Positions 42,585-52,053 are shown, numbered from the stretch's first letter. The stretch: 64,000 nt of DNA from Deltaproteobacteria bacterium (GCA_021779095.1 JAJYBI010000002.1:62001-126000), one strand, 5' to 3'. Notes: generated from the letters alone by a model not told the origin. Numbers and translations are program-made.

Positions 42585-43913
42585 ATGGCAGCGGACAGGG
42601 AACTTCTGGAACGGGCGGAAGCGGTCTTCACCCCCGCCTACCACACCTATCACGCCATCGGCATCGACGAGGGGAAAGGGTGCCGGGTGACCGACCGTGA
42701 CGGCAAGCGGTATCTGGACTGCTCGTCCGGCCTCGCCGTGCTGAACATCGGCCACAACCCGCCGCGGGTCCTGGAGAGGGTAATGCGGCAGCTCCCCCGC
42801 TTCGTCCACACCGGCGGGGTCTACCTCAACGAAACCACGGTGGAGGCGGCGGAGCTCCTCACCACCATCACCCCACCGGGACTCGACATGGTCTTCTTCT
42901 CCAACTCCGGCGCCGAGGTGGTGGAGGGGGCACTGAAGCTCGCCCGCCACGTCTCCGGCCGGCAGGGGTTGATCGCCTTCCGGGGCGCCTTCCACGGCCG
43001 GACCCTGGGGGCCGTGTCGCTCACATCCAGCACCTCCCGGTACCGGGAGCGGTACCACCCGCTCCTCCCCTCCGTCTACCACGCCCCCTACCCCTTCTGC
43101 TACCACTGCCCATTCGGTTGCAAGGAGACCGGCTGCACCCTTTCCTGCCTCGCCGGCCTGGAGGAGCTCCTGCGCCACACGATCTCCCCCCGCGAGGTGG
43201 CGGCGATCATCATCGAGCCGGTGCTGGGAGAAGGGGGGTACTCCCCCGCCCCGTCGCCGTTCCTGGCCGGCCTGCGCCGGCTCTGCGACGAGCACGGCAT
43301 CCTGCTTATATTCGACGAGGTGCAGTCGGGGATGGGACGTACCGGCGACTGGTTCGCCGCCCTCACCTACGGCGTCACCCCCGACATCATGACGGTGGCC
43401 AAGGGGATCGCCTCGGGTTTTCCCCTGTCGGCGCTGGTCTCCCGCCGCGAGATCATGGGGAAATGGCCCGCCTGGGCCCACGGCACCACCTTCGGCGGCA
43501 ACCCCGTCTCCTGCGCCGCGGCCATCGGCACCATCGAGACGATCCGGGACGGGCACCTCCTGGAAAACTGCCGCACGCGGGGCGCGGAAGCGATGGCCCG
43601 GCTGCGGGGGATGAAGAAACGGTTTCCCCTCATCGGCGACGTGCGGGGCATGGGGCTCATGATCGGCGTGGAGCTGGTGAACAGGGACGGCAGCCCGGCG
43701 GCTGCCGCCTGCGAGCGGCTCCTGGACGAGTGCCTGCAGCGGGGGCTCATCATCATCAACTGCGGTCCGGACCGGAACATCGTCCGGTTCATCCCCCCCA
43801 TCTCCATCACCGAGGCGGAACTCACGGAGGCGCTGGATATCCTGGAAGAGGCGCTGGCCGCGGTTACGGGTGCGGGGGATATCAGTGCACCGGCCCCCCG
43901 CCACGGCCCCTGA
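42585..43913 (+). CDS. Class III PLP aminotransferase with cysteine-rich insertion
   Basis: The 442-residue protein is of the 4-aminobutyrate/5-aminovalerate/acetylornithine type: FFSNSGAEVVEGALKLAR, FHGRTLGAVSLT, IIIEPVLGEGGY, FDEVQSGMGRTG and the PLP lysine in MTVAKGIASGFPLSA. An unusual segment, PFCYHCPFGCKETGCTLSC, carries five cysteines that could bind metal or an Fe-S cluster. With gcdH and the ALDH it would turn 5-aminovalerate (from lysine) into glutarate semialdehyde; this is inferred from neighbours. The ATG at 42585 follows GGGGGAGG. Converges on the efflux gene with a 32-bp overlap. Confidence 0.85.
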   Translation: MAADRELLERAEAVFTPAYHTYHAIGIDEGKGCRVTDRDGKRYLDCSSGLAVLNIGHNPPRVLERVMRQLPRFVHTGGVYLNETTVEAAELLTTITPPGLDMVFFSNSGAEVVEGALKLARHVSGRQGLIAFRGAFHGRTLGAVSLTSSTSRYRERYHPLLPSVYHAPYPFCYHCPFGCKETGCTLSCLAGLEELLRHTISPREVAAIIIEPVLGEGGYSPAPSPFLAGLRRLCDEHGILLIFDEVQSGMGRTGDWFAALTYGVTPDIMTVAKGIASGFPLSALVSRREIMGKWPAWAHGTTFGGNPVSCAAAIGTIETIRDGHLLENCRTRGAEAMARLRGMKKRFPLIGDVRGMGLMIGVELVNRDGSPAAAACERLLDECLQRGLIIINCGPDRNIVRFIPPISITEAELTEALDILEEALAAVTGAGDISAPAPRHGP

Positions 43914-45444
43914 CCTTCTTGAAGAAGACGACCGTCACCGCGCAGACCATGCAGATGACCGCCAGCATCCGGAAGTTGTTGACGAACGCCCAGAGGGTCG
44001 CCTGCCGCTCCAGTTCGCCGTAGATCACCGCGCCGGCACGGCGGGCCGCCTCCACCTGGTCGTACTGCCCCGCAAGGTAGCGCTGCAGCGCCTGGCTGCG
44101 CAGACCGAAGGCGATGTCCCCGGGCGAGAGATGCGCCACCATGTTCGCCTGGTGGACCTGGGCGTCCCGGATGAGCAGCGTCGTGACGGCCGATATCCCC
44201 ACACTCCCCCCCACGTTGCGCATCAGGTTGAAGATGCCGCTGGCGTTCCCCATCTCCGACTGGGGGAGCGCCCCCATGGCCACGGCGGAGAGCGGCACGA
44301 AGATCAGGGAAAGCCCCACGCCGGTCAGCACCCCCGGCCAGACGATGTCCCGCATGGCGATCGACAGGTTGATGTCGCCGAACCACCAGAGGGAATAGGC
44401 GACGATGACGAAGCCGACCCCGATCAGCTTGCGGAAGTCGACCCGGCCGGTGAGAAAACCCACCACCGGCATGGTCATGAGCGCCCCGATCCCCCGGGGG
44501 CTCACCGCCAGCCCGCTCTGGAGCGCCGGATACCCCATGAGCGTCTGGAGGAAGACCGGCAGGAGCGTGATGGCGCTGTAGAGCGCCACCCCCACCATGG
44601 TGATCATGACGACACCGACGGCGAAGTTCCGGTCGGTGAGCACCCGCAGGTTGACGATCGGCTCGTCCACCAGCAGCTCCCGGACGATGAAGGCGACGAA
44701 GGCGACGACACTGACGACGGCGAACCAGCAGATCCAGTCGGCGGAGAACCAGTCGTCCTGCTGGCCCCGGTCGAGGATGATCTGCAGGGTCGCCAGCGAG
44801 ACGGCCATGAGCCCGAAGCCGATCCCGTCGATCCGTCCCGGCCGCGCCGTGCGGATGTAGGGAGGGTCCTCCACGAACGCCTTGATCATGACCACCGCCA
44901 GCATCCCCACCGGGATATTGATGTAGAACGCCCAGCGCCAGGAATAGTTGTCCGTGAGCCACCCCCCCAGCGTCGGCCCGATGATCGGCGCCACCACCAC
45001 CCCGAGGGCGAACGCCGCCATCGCCATCCCCCGTTTTTCCGGCGGAAAGCTCTCCAGGAGGATCGCCTGGGAGATCGGCTGGAGCGCCCCGCCGCCGACC
45101 CCCTGCACGACCCGGGCGAGCACCAGCATCCCGAGGGTGGCAGCCATGCCGCAGATGAAGGAAGAAGCCGTGAAGAGGACGATGCAGGAGAGGAGAAACC
45201 GCTTGCGGCCGAAGTACTTGGCGAGCCAGCCGCTGGCCGGCAGGACGATGGCGTTGGAGACGAGGTAGCTGGTGAGTGTCCAGGTGGCCTCGTCGGTGGA
45301 TGCCGACAGGCTGCCGGCGATGTGGGGGAGCGCCACGGTCACGATGGTGGTGTCCAGCACCTCCATGAAGGTGGCGAGCATGACGGCGGCGGCGATGATC
45401 CAGGGATTGACCGTCGGCCGCCATTCCTCCGCCGGACCGTTCAT
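43882..45444 (-). CDS. DHA2-family MFS drug efflux transporter (EmrB/QacA type)
   Basis: The 520-residue, 14-helix protein has DHA2 features: FMEVLDTTIVTVALPHIAG in helix 1, GWLAKYFGRKRFLL (motif A), LQPISQAILLESFPPEKRG and APIIGPTLGGWLTD (motif C). It exports hydrophobic compounds using the proton gradient. Paired with the membrane-fusion gene upstream by a 4-bp ATGA overlap; a TolC-like outer-membrane partner is not in the window. Confidence 0.92.
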   Translation of the reverse strand: MNGPAEEWRPTVNPWIIAAAVMLATFMEVLDTTIVTVALPHIAGSLSASTDEATWTLTSYLVSNAIVLPASGWLAKYFGRKRFLLSCIVLFTASSFICGMAATLGMLVLARVVQGVGGGALQPISQAILLESFPPEKRGMAMAAFALGVVVAPIIGPTLGGWLTDNYSWRWAFYINIPVGMLAVVMIKAFVEDPPYIRTARPGRIDGIGFGLMAVSLATLQIILDRGQQDDWFSADWICWFAVVSVVAFVAFIVRELLVDEPIVNLRVLTDRNFAVGVVMITMVGVALYSAITLLPVFLQTLMGYPALQSGLAVSPRGIGALMTMPVVGFLTGRVDFRKLIGVGFVIVAYSLWWFGDINLSIAMRDIVWPGVLTGVGLSLIFVPLSAVAMGALPQSEMGNASGIFNLMRNVGGSVGISAVTTLLIRDAQVHQANMVAHLSPGDIAFGLRSQALQRYLAGQYDQVEAARRAGAVIYGELERQATLWAFVNNFRMLAVICMVCAVTVVFFKKVRGRGGGPVH

Positions 45445-46676
45445 CGCACCCTCACCCGCGGCACCACCGACATCCCGGGCCGCAGCAGGTGCTCCCGGTC
45501 CTGCCCCTTGTCGAACCGGATGCGCACCGGAATCCGCTGCACCACCTTCACGTAGTTGCCGGTGGCGTTTTCGGGGGGAAAGAGGCTGAACCGTGCCCCG
45601 CTGGCCGGGCCGATACTCTCTACGTAGCCGCCATAGCTCCGCCCGTAGGCGTCCACCGCGATCCGGACCCGCTGACCCGGCCGCATATGCCGGAGCTCGG
45701 TTTCCTTGAAATTCGCCGTGACCCAGATATCCTCCACCGGCACGATCGCCAGCAGGAACTGTCCCGGCTGCACGTTCTGCCCCGGCTCCACCGATTTCCT
45801 GCCGGTGATGCCGTCCACCGGGGCAACTACCCGGGTGTAGCCGAGGTTGAGCCGCGCCTCTTCCAGTGCCGCCCGGGCCTGTTCGGCGGCGGCATCCGCG
45901 CTGCTCGCCCGGGCACGGGCAGCGGCCACCTGCCGGGGTGCCGTCCGGGCCGCCTTAAGCCCGGCCTCCGCCCGGACCAGTCCGTCCCGGGCCTGATCCA
46001 CCCGACGGCGTGCCGCATCCACCGTTGCCCGGTCCGCATCCACCGTGGCGGCGGACGCCTTGGCCTTCGCCACCGCCCGGTCGTTATCCTGCCGGGACAC
46101 CACCCCCCGGTTCAGAAGCGCCGCCGAGCGGGCGAGATCGGCCTGATCCCGTGCGCTGTTCGCCTCCGCCTCCCGAAGCCTGGCCCGGGCCGCTTCGAGC
46201 TGCCCCGTTGCGGCCGCGATGCCGGCGCGGGCAGTGGCGACTCCTCCCCGGGCGTCCTGCAGCTGGCTCTCCGCCGTAGCCTTCGTGATCGGAACGGAGA
46301 TCCGGGCGGCGCGGGCAGTGGCGAGGGCGGCATCGTAATCGGCCTGCGCCCGGTCGCAGGCCACCCGGTAATCGGCGGGATCGATCTCCACCAGCAGGGT
46401 CCCCGCCTTGACGAACTGGTTGTCCTCGAAGGTGACCCGGCTGACATGACCGGCGATCCGGGCACTGATGGGGTTGATATGGCCGTCGATCTGGGCGTCG
46501 TCGGTGGATTCCCACCGGGTCGCATACCACCAGACCACCCCCGCGGCGACGGCGACAACAACGGAGATCGAAAGAAGAAACGTCCGGGAGTGGAGCAGGT
46601 TCCGGAGGCCGCGCACGGCGACCGACTGTTTGTCTGGCGCATCTGAGTTCCGTTCTTCTGTGCCGCTGGTCGCCAT
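45441..46676 (-). CDS. HlyD/EmrA-family membrane fusion protein
   Basis: The 411-residue protein has one N-terminal helix (LLSISVVVAVAAGVVWWYA), DDAQIDGHINPISARIAGHV (biotinyl/lipoyl-like half), a long alanine-rich coiled coil (about 110-240), the second lipoyl half LGYTRVVAPVDGITGRK and a beta-barrel with WVTANFKETELRHMRPGQRV. It connects the MFS pump to an outer-membrane channel. First gene of the pair; no regulator gene is adjacent. Confidence 0.92.
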   Translation of the reverse strand: MATSGTEERNSDAPDKQSVAVRGLRNLLHSRTFLLSISVVVAVAAGVVWWYATRWESTDDAQIDGHINPISARIAGHVSRVTFEDNQFVKAGTLLVEIDPADYRVACDRAQADYDAALATARAARISVPITKATAESQLQDARGGVATARAGIAAATGQLEAARARLREAEANSARDQADLARSAALLNRGVVSRQDNDRAVAKAKASAATVDADRATVDAARRRVDQARDGLVRAEAGLKAARTAPRQVAAARARASSADAAAEQARAALEEARLNLGYTRVVAPVDGITGRKSVEPGQNVQPGQFLLAIVPVEDIWVTANFKETELRHMRPGQRVRIAVDAYGRSYGGYVESIGPASGARFSLFPPENATGNYVKVVQRIPVRIRFDKGQDREHLLRPGMSVVPRVRVR

Positions 46677-46846
46677 TCGGTCGTGCCTCCTTCGGAACAG
46701 CCGTGCAGCACAGACAGGTTCAATGCTGCGCCTCGTCCGGCGTAACGTATAGGGGGATCGGCGTTGTTCTGCTTACATTGTACGCCCTATCAGGGGAGGT
46801 GCAAACCGGCGGGAGAACGGTGAAAGGTATCCGGAATACCTAGCTC

Positions 46847-46875
46847 AAAAAAGGGGAGCACCAACAGTGCCCCCC
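46847..46875 (-). terminator. Intrinsic terminator after the 46929 gene
   Basis: On the minus strand GGGGGGCACTG-TTG-GTGCTCCCC is followed by six T. The rest of the 252-bp gap towards the efflux genes shows no gene. Confidence 0.85.
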
Positions 46876-46928
46876 CTCGATTTCGGCAATATGTCGTCCG
46901 GACCGGGCGGTGCCCGACCGATGGTGGG

Positions 46929-47312
46929 TCAGATTCCCATCACCCGCGGCTCCAGCCCCAGCTGCTCCATACGGGATATGGCCGCCTGCTTGCATTCCTT
47001 CGGCACCACCACCCAGAACTCGGCGCTGCGGTTCTGGGCATAGGCGGCAAACAGCCGCCATTCGTCCTCCACGTGCACGTCATCGAGGGAATCGGTCGTT
47101 TCCACCTCGAACAGCAGACACTGAATCCCCACGGCCGTTACATCGGGCACGGTACCGGGACATGCAAGGCTCCTGAAGATCCTGGCGGGTCTGTCGGCGT
47201 GCCCGTCGAGGTCTGCCCGGACATCGCGAAAATGCTTTTCGGCGAGCAGGTCTGCCAGCTGCCGCACCAGCCTGTCGTGTGCTGCCTGCGATTCCGTCGA
47301 ACGGTGCACCAT
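46929..47312 (-). CDS. Hypothetical protein with nuclease-like acidic motif
   Basis: The 127-residue protein begins MVHRSTESQAAHDRLVRQLA. The central part, PDVTAVGIQCLLFEVETTDS, has a P-D-x(n)-E-x-E pattern on predicted strands like that of PD-(D/E)xK nucleases and Holliday-junction-type folds, but the trailing Lys is absent (Glu instead). The start with GGCGGAG upstream is preferred; a frame open 57 bp further upstream is AT-rich. Function unknown. Confidence 0.6.
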   Translation of the reverse strand: MVHRSTESQAAHDRLVRQLADLLAEKHFRDVRADLDGHADRPARIFRSLACPGTVPDVTAVGIQCLLFEVETTDSLDDVHVEDEWRLFAAYAQNRSAEFWVVVPKECKQAAISRMEQLGLEPRVMGI

Positions 47313-47407
47313 TACCAACTCCGCCAGTAAAATTAGTGCAATTTTATATCGCTCATTTAATAATCGCAAGCACTATCTTAAGCGACCTCTCACGATAAAA
47401 AAACGCA

Positions 47408-48313
47408 TCACCGTGCCGTCAGCTGCAGTTCGACACTGATCAGGTCGTCAACGAGGTGCATCCCCAGCTTTTCAAACAGCCGCCCGCAGCCGTACCGCAC
47501 CCCCCACAGGGTCCGGTCCAGATCGAAGTGCGCCTGCCCCGCCACCGCATCCCCCTCGCGCGGTTCGATCTGGGCATCGAACACCAGCTCCCGCGCCACC
47601 CCCCGGAGGGTAAGTTCACCGGTCACCCGGTACCCCGGCGTGCCGGGGGTCGAGCCGGCGAGGGGAATAATCCCGCGGATATCGAACCGTGCCGACGGGT
47701 AGTCGTCCACATCGAAAAAGTCGTCCGAGCGGAGATGGGATTCCAGGAGCCGGCGAAATGCCTCGTCCTGCAGGTCTTCGTTGTGGATGGTGGTCATGTC
47801 GAGGGTAAACCAGCCGGATGCCGGTTGCCGGTCCGTCACGGTCAGCTCGCCGCCGGAGAGTTCGATGGTGCCGTGGTGCCGACCGACAATGCTCCGTCCG
47901 GTCCAGCGAAAGACGCTCCTGTCGCGGTCGAGCAGGTAGGTGCGGTTCCGGAAAGCGGGAACGGCAGCGGCACCGGCAGTGGTCACCACCTCATGACCGG
48001 CGGCCTCCCACTCCTCCAGACCTCCGTGGTAGACGCGCACGTCGGCATAACCGAGCCGGACGAGCTTCTCCGCGGCGACCTCTGCCGCGAGGGAGCGGCG
48101 GCTGGTACCGTACACAACCACCGGCAGGGCGGGGTCGGGACAGCAGTCCTTCATCCGGTCGGGGAAGGTGACTTCGTAGACACAGGCGTTGACGGCGCCG
48201 GGGATATGCTTCGCCTCGAAGACCTCGTGCGGCATGAGGTCCACGAGGACGAACCGCTCGCCGTGTGCGAGCCGCGCCGCCAGCTCAGTATGATCGATGG
48301 TGGGGATGGTCAT
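47408..48313 (-). CDS. Rhodanese-like and YceI-like fusion protein, rhodanese site lacking Cys
   Basis: Residues 1-115 are rhodanese-like (FVLVDLMPHEVFEAKHIPGAVN; VRVYHGGLEEWEAAGHEV). The active-site loop reads VVVYGTSRRS with Gly69 where the sulfur-carrying Cys is expected, so sulfurtransferase activity is unlikely. Residues about 125-300 are YceI-like, a lipocalin-type barrel for isoprenoid or lipid ligands (WFTLDMTTIHNEDLQDEAF; GYRVTGELTLRGVARELVFDA). No signal peptide is present, though YceI proteins are commonly periplasmic, so this one should be cytoplasmic. Standing alone, it has no operon partner. Confidence 0.82.
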   Translation of the reverse strand: MTIPTIDHTELAARLAHGERFVLVDLMPHEVFEAKHIPGAVNACVYEVTFPDRMKDCCPDPALPVVVYGTSRRSLAAEVAAEKLVRLGYADVRVYHGGLEEWEAAGHEVVTTAGAAAVPAFRNRTYLLDRDRSVFRWTGRSIVGRHHGTIELSGGELTVTDRQPASGWFTLDMTTIHNEDLQDEAFRRLLESHLRSDDFFDVDDYPSARFDIRGIIPLAGSTPGTPGYRVTGELTLRGVARELVFDAQIEPREGDAVAGQAHFDLDRTLWGVRYGCGRLFEKLGMHLVDDLISVELQLTAR

Positions 48314-48399
48314 GGGGGGCTCCTTTCTTCCGGCAGAACTGCTGCCATAAGGAAAGGCTACCCCCCGTGCACCGGAGCGTCAAGGGGAGGGAAACGGGA

Positions 48400-49809
48400 T
48401 CAGATGCCGGCGATCTTTTGGGCTGCCGCCAGCAGTTCCTCCACCGCGGCGGGGTCGCCCGCCTCGCTGTAGAGGCGTAAGACCGGCTCCGTGCCGGAGG
48501 GGCGGATCAAGAGCCAGGCACCGTCGGCGAAGATGAACTTGAAGCCGTCGCGGAAGTTCTGCCGCGCGACCTTTCGCCCGGCGATCTCGGCGGGGGGAGC
48601 ACTGCGCAGCCGCTCCACGAGCTCCCCCTTGGGGCCGTTGTCGATGGCAAGGTCGATGCGGCGGTAGGAGAAATGGCCGATCTCGTCCATGGTCTCGTCC
48701 AGGAGCTGCCGCAGCCCCTTGCCGCTCATGGCCATCGCCTCCAGCAGCAGGAGCCCCATGAGGATGCCGTCGCGCTCCGGGATATGCCCCTTGACGCCGA
48801 GTCCCCCCGACTCCTCCCCACCCATGAGGATGTCGTGCTCCAGCATCAGTTCGCAGATATGCTTGAAGCCGATGGGGGTCTCGTGCAGCTCCAACTTGTA
48901 CTTCTCCGCCAGGAGGTCGATCATCCTAGTGGTGGAGACGGTCTTCACCACCCCGCCCCGCAGCCCCTTCCGCTCGTACAGGTGACGCAGCAGCACGGTG
49001 TAGATGCGGTGGGAGGAGAAGAACGCCCCCGTCTCGTCCACCGCGCCGATCCGGTCGGCGTCGCCGTCCAGGGCGAGCCCCACCCGGTACCGGCCGGTCC
49101 CGACCAGTCCGGCGAGCTCCATCAGGTGCTCCTCCGTCGGCTCGGGAGGCTGGCCGCCGAAGGAGGGATTCAGCTCGCCGTGCAGTTCCTCCGTTCCCGG
49201 CAGGAGTTCCGGCAGGAAGCCGGCACCGGCGCCGTACATCGGGTCCACCAGCACCGGAATGCCCGCACGCTCGATCAGCTCCAGGTCCACGTAGCGGCGC
49301 AGTTGTGCCAGGTAGCCGGCACGGGCGTCGAACCGGCAGACAAGTCCCTCCGCCTCCGCCTGCGCCAGCGACATGCTCCCGACGTCGCGTCCGGCGGCCT
49401 GGTTTGCGGCCACCATCCCCTCTAGCTCCTTCGTCGTCGCCGGTCGGGCGGAACCGCCGAACGCCTCCTTGATCTTGAAGCCGTTGTAGACCGCCGGGTT
49501 GTGGCTCGCGGTGATCATCACCCCCGCACCGGCCCCTTTCTCGCGCACCGACCACGACACGGCGGGGGTCGGCACATACCCGTCGGCCAGCCAGACACAG
49601 ATTGAGTTCCCCGCGGCGATCTCCGCCACCCGCTCGGCGAACTCCCGGGACAGGAACCGCCGGTCGTAGCCGATCACGAGCCCCCGTTCCGCCAGACCCT
49701 CGCGCCGCAGCCAGTCCATGGTCGCCTGGGCCACCAGGGAAAGGTTGTCGAAGGTGAACTCGCGGGCGATGACCCCCCGCCAGCCGTCGGTGCCGAACAG
49801 TATCTGCAT
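48400..49809 (-). CDS. Phosphoglucomutase/phosphomannomutase family protein
   Basis: The 469-residue alpha-D-phosphohexomutase has all four signature sites: N-terminal GTDGWRGVI, phosphoserine loop MITASHNPAVYNG, metal loop LDGDADRIG, sugar-specificity loop GGEESGG and phosphate-binding RPSGTEPVLRLYSEA. It would interconvert hexose 1- and 6-phosphates for glycogen, trehalose or envelope sugars; the exact sugar is not decided by these motifs. Monocistronic. Confidence 0.92.
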   Translation of the reverse strand: MQILFGTDGWRGVIAREFTFDNLSLVAQATMDWLRREGLAERGLVIGYDRRFLSREFAERVAEIAAGNSICVWLADGYVPTPAVSWSVREKGAGAGVMITASHNPAVYNGFKIKEAFGGSARPATTKELEGMVAANQAAGRDVGSMSLAQAEAEGLVCRFDARAGYLAQLRRYVDLELIERAGIPVLVDPMYGAGAGFLPELLPGTEELHGELNPSFGGQPPEPTEEHLMELAGLVGTGRYRVGLALDGDADRIGAVDETGAFFSSHRIYTVLLRHLYERKGLRGGVVKTVSTTRMIDLLAEKYKLELHETPIGFKHICELMLEHDILMGGEESGGLGVKGHIPERDGILMGLLLLEAMAMSGKGLRQLLDETMDEIGHFSYRRIDLAIDNGPKGELVERLRSAPPAEIAGRKVARQNFRDGFKFIFADGAWLLIRPSGTEPVLRLYSEAGDPAAVEELLAAAQKIAGI

Positions 49810-49994
49810 GGAACGTCTCCTCGTATCGTATCGTTAACCGCCTGGACAAACGGGGAAATATTCGCCTCCCGGCAGAAAATTGTCAATCTTTTGTTTCCCC
49901 GCCGCCGTGGTGCGCCGCCGGTTGACCGGGGGAGGGAAATGCCCTACACTGATCAACGCGGCATCACATCTCACCCACACGGGAGGCAGCAACA

Positions 49995-50576
49995 ATGTTC
50001 AGAAGGATCATGGCAGTAGCGGTGCTGGTTATCTGCATGACGGGAGCGGCATTCGCCGGCGGAAAAGCGGCGAAGGACCCGGTGGTGGCCATCAACACCA
50101 CCCTCGGCACGTTCAAGGTGGAACTGTTCCAGAAGAAGGCGCCGATCAGCGTCAAGAACTTCCTCGACTACGTCCACAGCGGCTACTACGCCGGCACGAT
50201 CTTCCACCGCGTCATCCCCGGATTCATGGCACAGGGGGGCGGGCTCACCGCCGAGCTCCAGCCGAAACCGGGCGCCAAAGCCCCCATCCGTAACGAGGCG
50301 GACAACGGCCTCAAGAACGACCGCGGCACCATCGCCATGGCCCGCACCGGCGATCCGAACAGCGCCACCTCCCAGTTCTTCATCAATGTGGTGAACAACG
50401 ACATGCTGAACCGGCCGAGCCCCGACGGCTTCGGCTATGCCGTCTTCGGCAGGGTCATCGAGGGGATGAATGTGGTGGACAAGATCGTGAACACCCCCCA
50501 GGTCCGCAAGAACATGGTGTTCCAGAACGTACCGGTCACCCCGGTGGTCATCAAGTCGGTCACCGTCGTCAAGTAG
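49995..50576 (+). CDS. Exported cyclophilin-type peptidyl-prolyl isomerase
   Basis: The 193-residue precursor has signal peptide MFRRIMAVAVLVICMTGAAFA and a compact bacterial cyclophilin domain: VKNFLDYVHSGYYAGTIFHRVIPGFMAQGG, GTIAMARTGDPNSATSQFFINV and FGYAVFGRVIEGMNVVDKI. It should catalyse proline isomerisation in the periplasm during protein folding. A strong terminator follows. Confidence 0.93.
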   Translation: MFRRIMAVAVLVICMTGAAFAGGKAAKDPVVAINTTLGTFKVELFQKKAPISVKNFLDYVHSGYYAGTIFHRVIPGFMAQGGGLTAELQPKPGAKAPIRNEADNGLKNDRGTIAMARTGDPNSATSQFFINVVNNDMLNRPSPDGFGYAVFGRVIEGMNVVDKIVNTPQVRKNMVFQNVPVTPVVIKSVTVVK

Positions 50577-50582
50577 TCTTTC

Positions 50583-50608
50583 GGGGCGCCCTGCGGGCGC
50601 CCCTTTTT
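50583..50608 (+). terminator. Intrinsic terminator after the cyclophilin gene
   Basis: Hairpin GGGGCGCCC-TGC-GGGCGCCCC then five T, 6 bp after the stop. Confidence 0.9.
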
Positions 50609-50631
50609 CTACCCATACCAGGAGGTGCTCC

Positions 50632-52053
50632 GTGATCCCCCGTATCCGCATTGCAGCGCTCCTTCTCCTGCTGGGAACCCTCCCGGCACCGGCCACCGCC
50701 GCCTCCTCTCCCGCCACCAGCAGTGCCGCCGACCAGACCGGCGTGGCACTCACCATCTACAACGACAACCTGGGGCTCGTGAAGGACCGGCGTACCATCA
50801 CCCTGCCCGTCGGGGAGGGTGAGCTGCGGTTCATGGACGTGGCCGCCCAGATCATCCCCGCCAGCCTGTCGTTCCGCTCGCTGGATGCACCGGACGCCCT
50901 CCGCATCCTGGAGCAGAACTACGAATACGACTTGCTGAACCAGCAGAAGCTCCTGGACAAGTACGTGGGGAAAGAGGTGAAGCTCTACCAGAAGAACCCC
51001 TACACGGAGCGGGAGGAGGCGGTGACCGCCACCATCGTCGCCAACAACGGCGGCCCCATCTTCCGGATCGGCAACGACATCACCTTCGGCCACCCCGGCA
51101 GAATCCTCTTTCCCGGCATCCCCGCCGACCTCATCGCCAAGCCGACCCTCGTCTGGCTCTTGGACAACGGACGAAAAGGTCCGCAGCAGGTGGAGGCGGC
51201 CTACCTCACCGCCGGCATGAGCTGGCGCGCCGACTACGTCCTCACCCTCAACAAGGACGACGACCGCGCCGACCTGGCCAGCTGGGTGACCATCGACAAC
51301 AAAAGCGGCGCCACCTACCGGGACGCGAGGCTGAAGCTGGTTGCCGGCAGTGTGAACCGGGTCCGGGAAGAGCCGCCGTTTCCGGAACGGCGGGCAGCGC
51401 TGGCCATGGTGGCGGCACCGCAGTTCCGGGAGGAGTCGTTCTTCGAATACCACCTCTACACCCTGCAGCGGCCGGCAACGGTGAAGGACAACCAGACCAA
51501 GCAGATCAGCCTTGCAAGCGCGACGGATATCCCGGTGCGCAAGGAGTTCGTGCTGAAGGGGGAGGAGTCCTACTACCACGCCCCGTACGGCGATACGCAG
51601 GCGAACCGGAAGGTGGGGGTCTACGTGGAGCTGGAAAACCGGAAGGACCGGGGTCTGGGGATGCCGCTCCCCAAGGGGACGGTGCGGGTCTACAAGCACG
51701 ACGGCGACGGCAGCCTCCAGTTCGTGGGGGAGGACGCCATCGATCACACGCCGAGGGACGAGAAGGTGCGGATCAAGCTGGGGGATGCGTTCGACGTGGT
51801 GGCGACCCGGAAACAGACGGAATGGAAGAAGATCGCCTCGGACAGTTACGAGGCGGCGTTCGAGCTCTCCCTGCGCAACCACAAGGATGAGGATATCACC
51901 GTAAAGGTGGTGGAACCGGTACCGGGGGACTGGACCATGCTCTCGTCATCGCTGCCGTACCAGAAAGGGAGCGCCTTTTCCGCGGAATTCCGGGTGCCGG
52001 TGAAAAAGGACGGCGAGGCGACGCTCGCCTACCGGGTCAGGATGCGTTACTGA
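50632..52053 (+). CDS. Exported DUF4139-like protein
   Basis: The 473-residue precursor has a signal peptide (IAALLLLLGTLPAPATAA). The rest is beta-rich: LTIYNDNLGLVKDRRTITLPVGEG at the start, YLTAGMSWRADYVLTLNKDDDRADLASWVTIDN in the middle and LEVGVYVELENRKD-like strands, matching the DUF4139 family of secreted proteins without known function. GTG start with CCAGGAGGTG upstream. Single gene. Confidence 0.8.
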   Translation: MIPRIRIAALLLLLGTLPAPATAASSPATSSAADQTGVALTIYNDNLGLVKDRRTITLPVGEGELRFMDVAAQIIPASLSFRSLDAPDALRILEQNYEYDLLNQQKLLDKYVGKEVKLYQKNPYTEREEAVTATIVANNGGPIFRIGNDITFGHPGRILFPGIPADLIAKPTLVWLLDNGRKGPQQVEAAYLTAGMSWRADYVLTLNKDDDRADLASWVTIDNKSGATYRDARLKLVAGSVNRVREEPPFPERRAALAMVAAPQFREESFFEYHLYTLQRPATVKDNQTKQISLASATDIPVRKEFVLKGEESYYHAPYGDTQANRKVGVYVELENRKDRGLGMPLPKGTVRVYKHDGDGSLQFVGEDAIDHTPRDEKVRIKLGDAFDVVATRKQTEWKKIASDSYEAAFELSLRNHKDEDITVKVVEPVPGDWTMLSSSLPYQKGSAFSAEFRVPVKKDGEATLAYRVRMRY

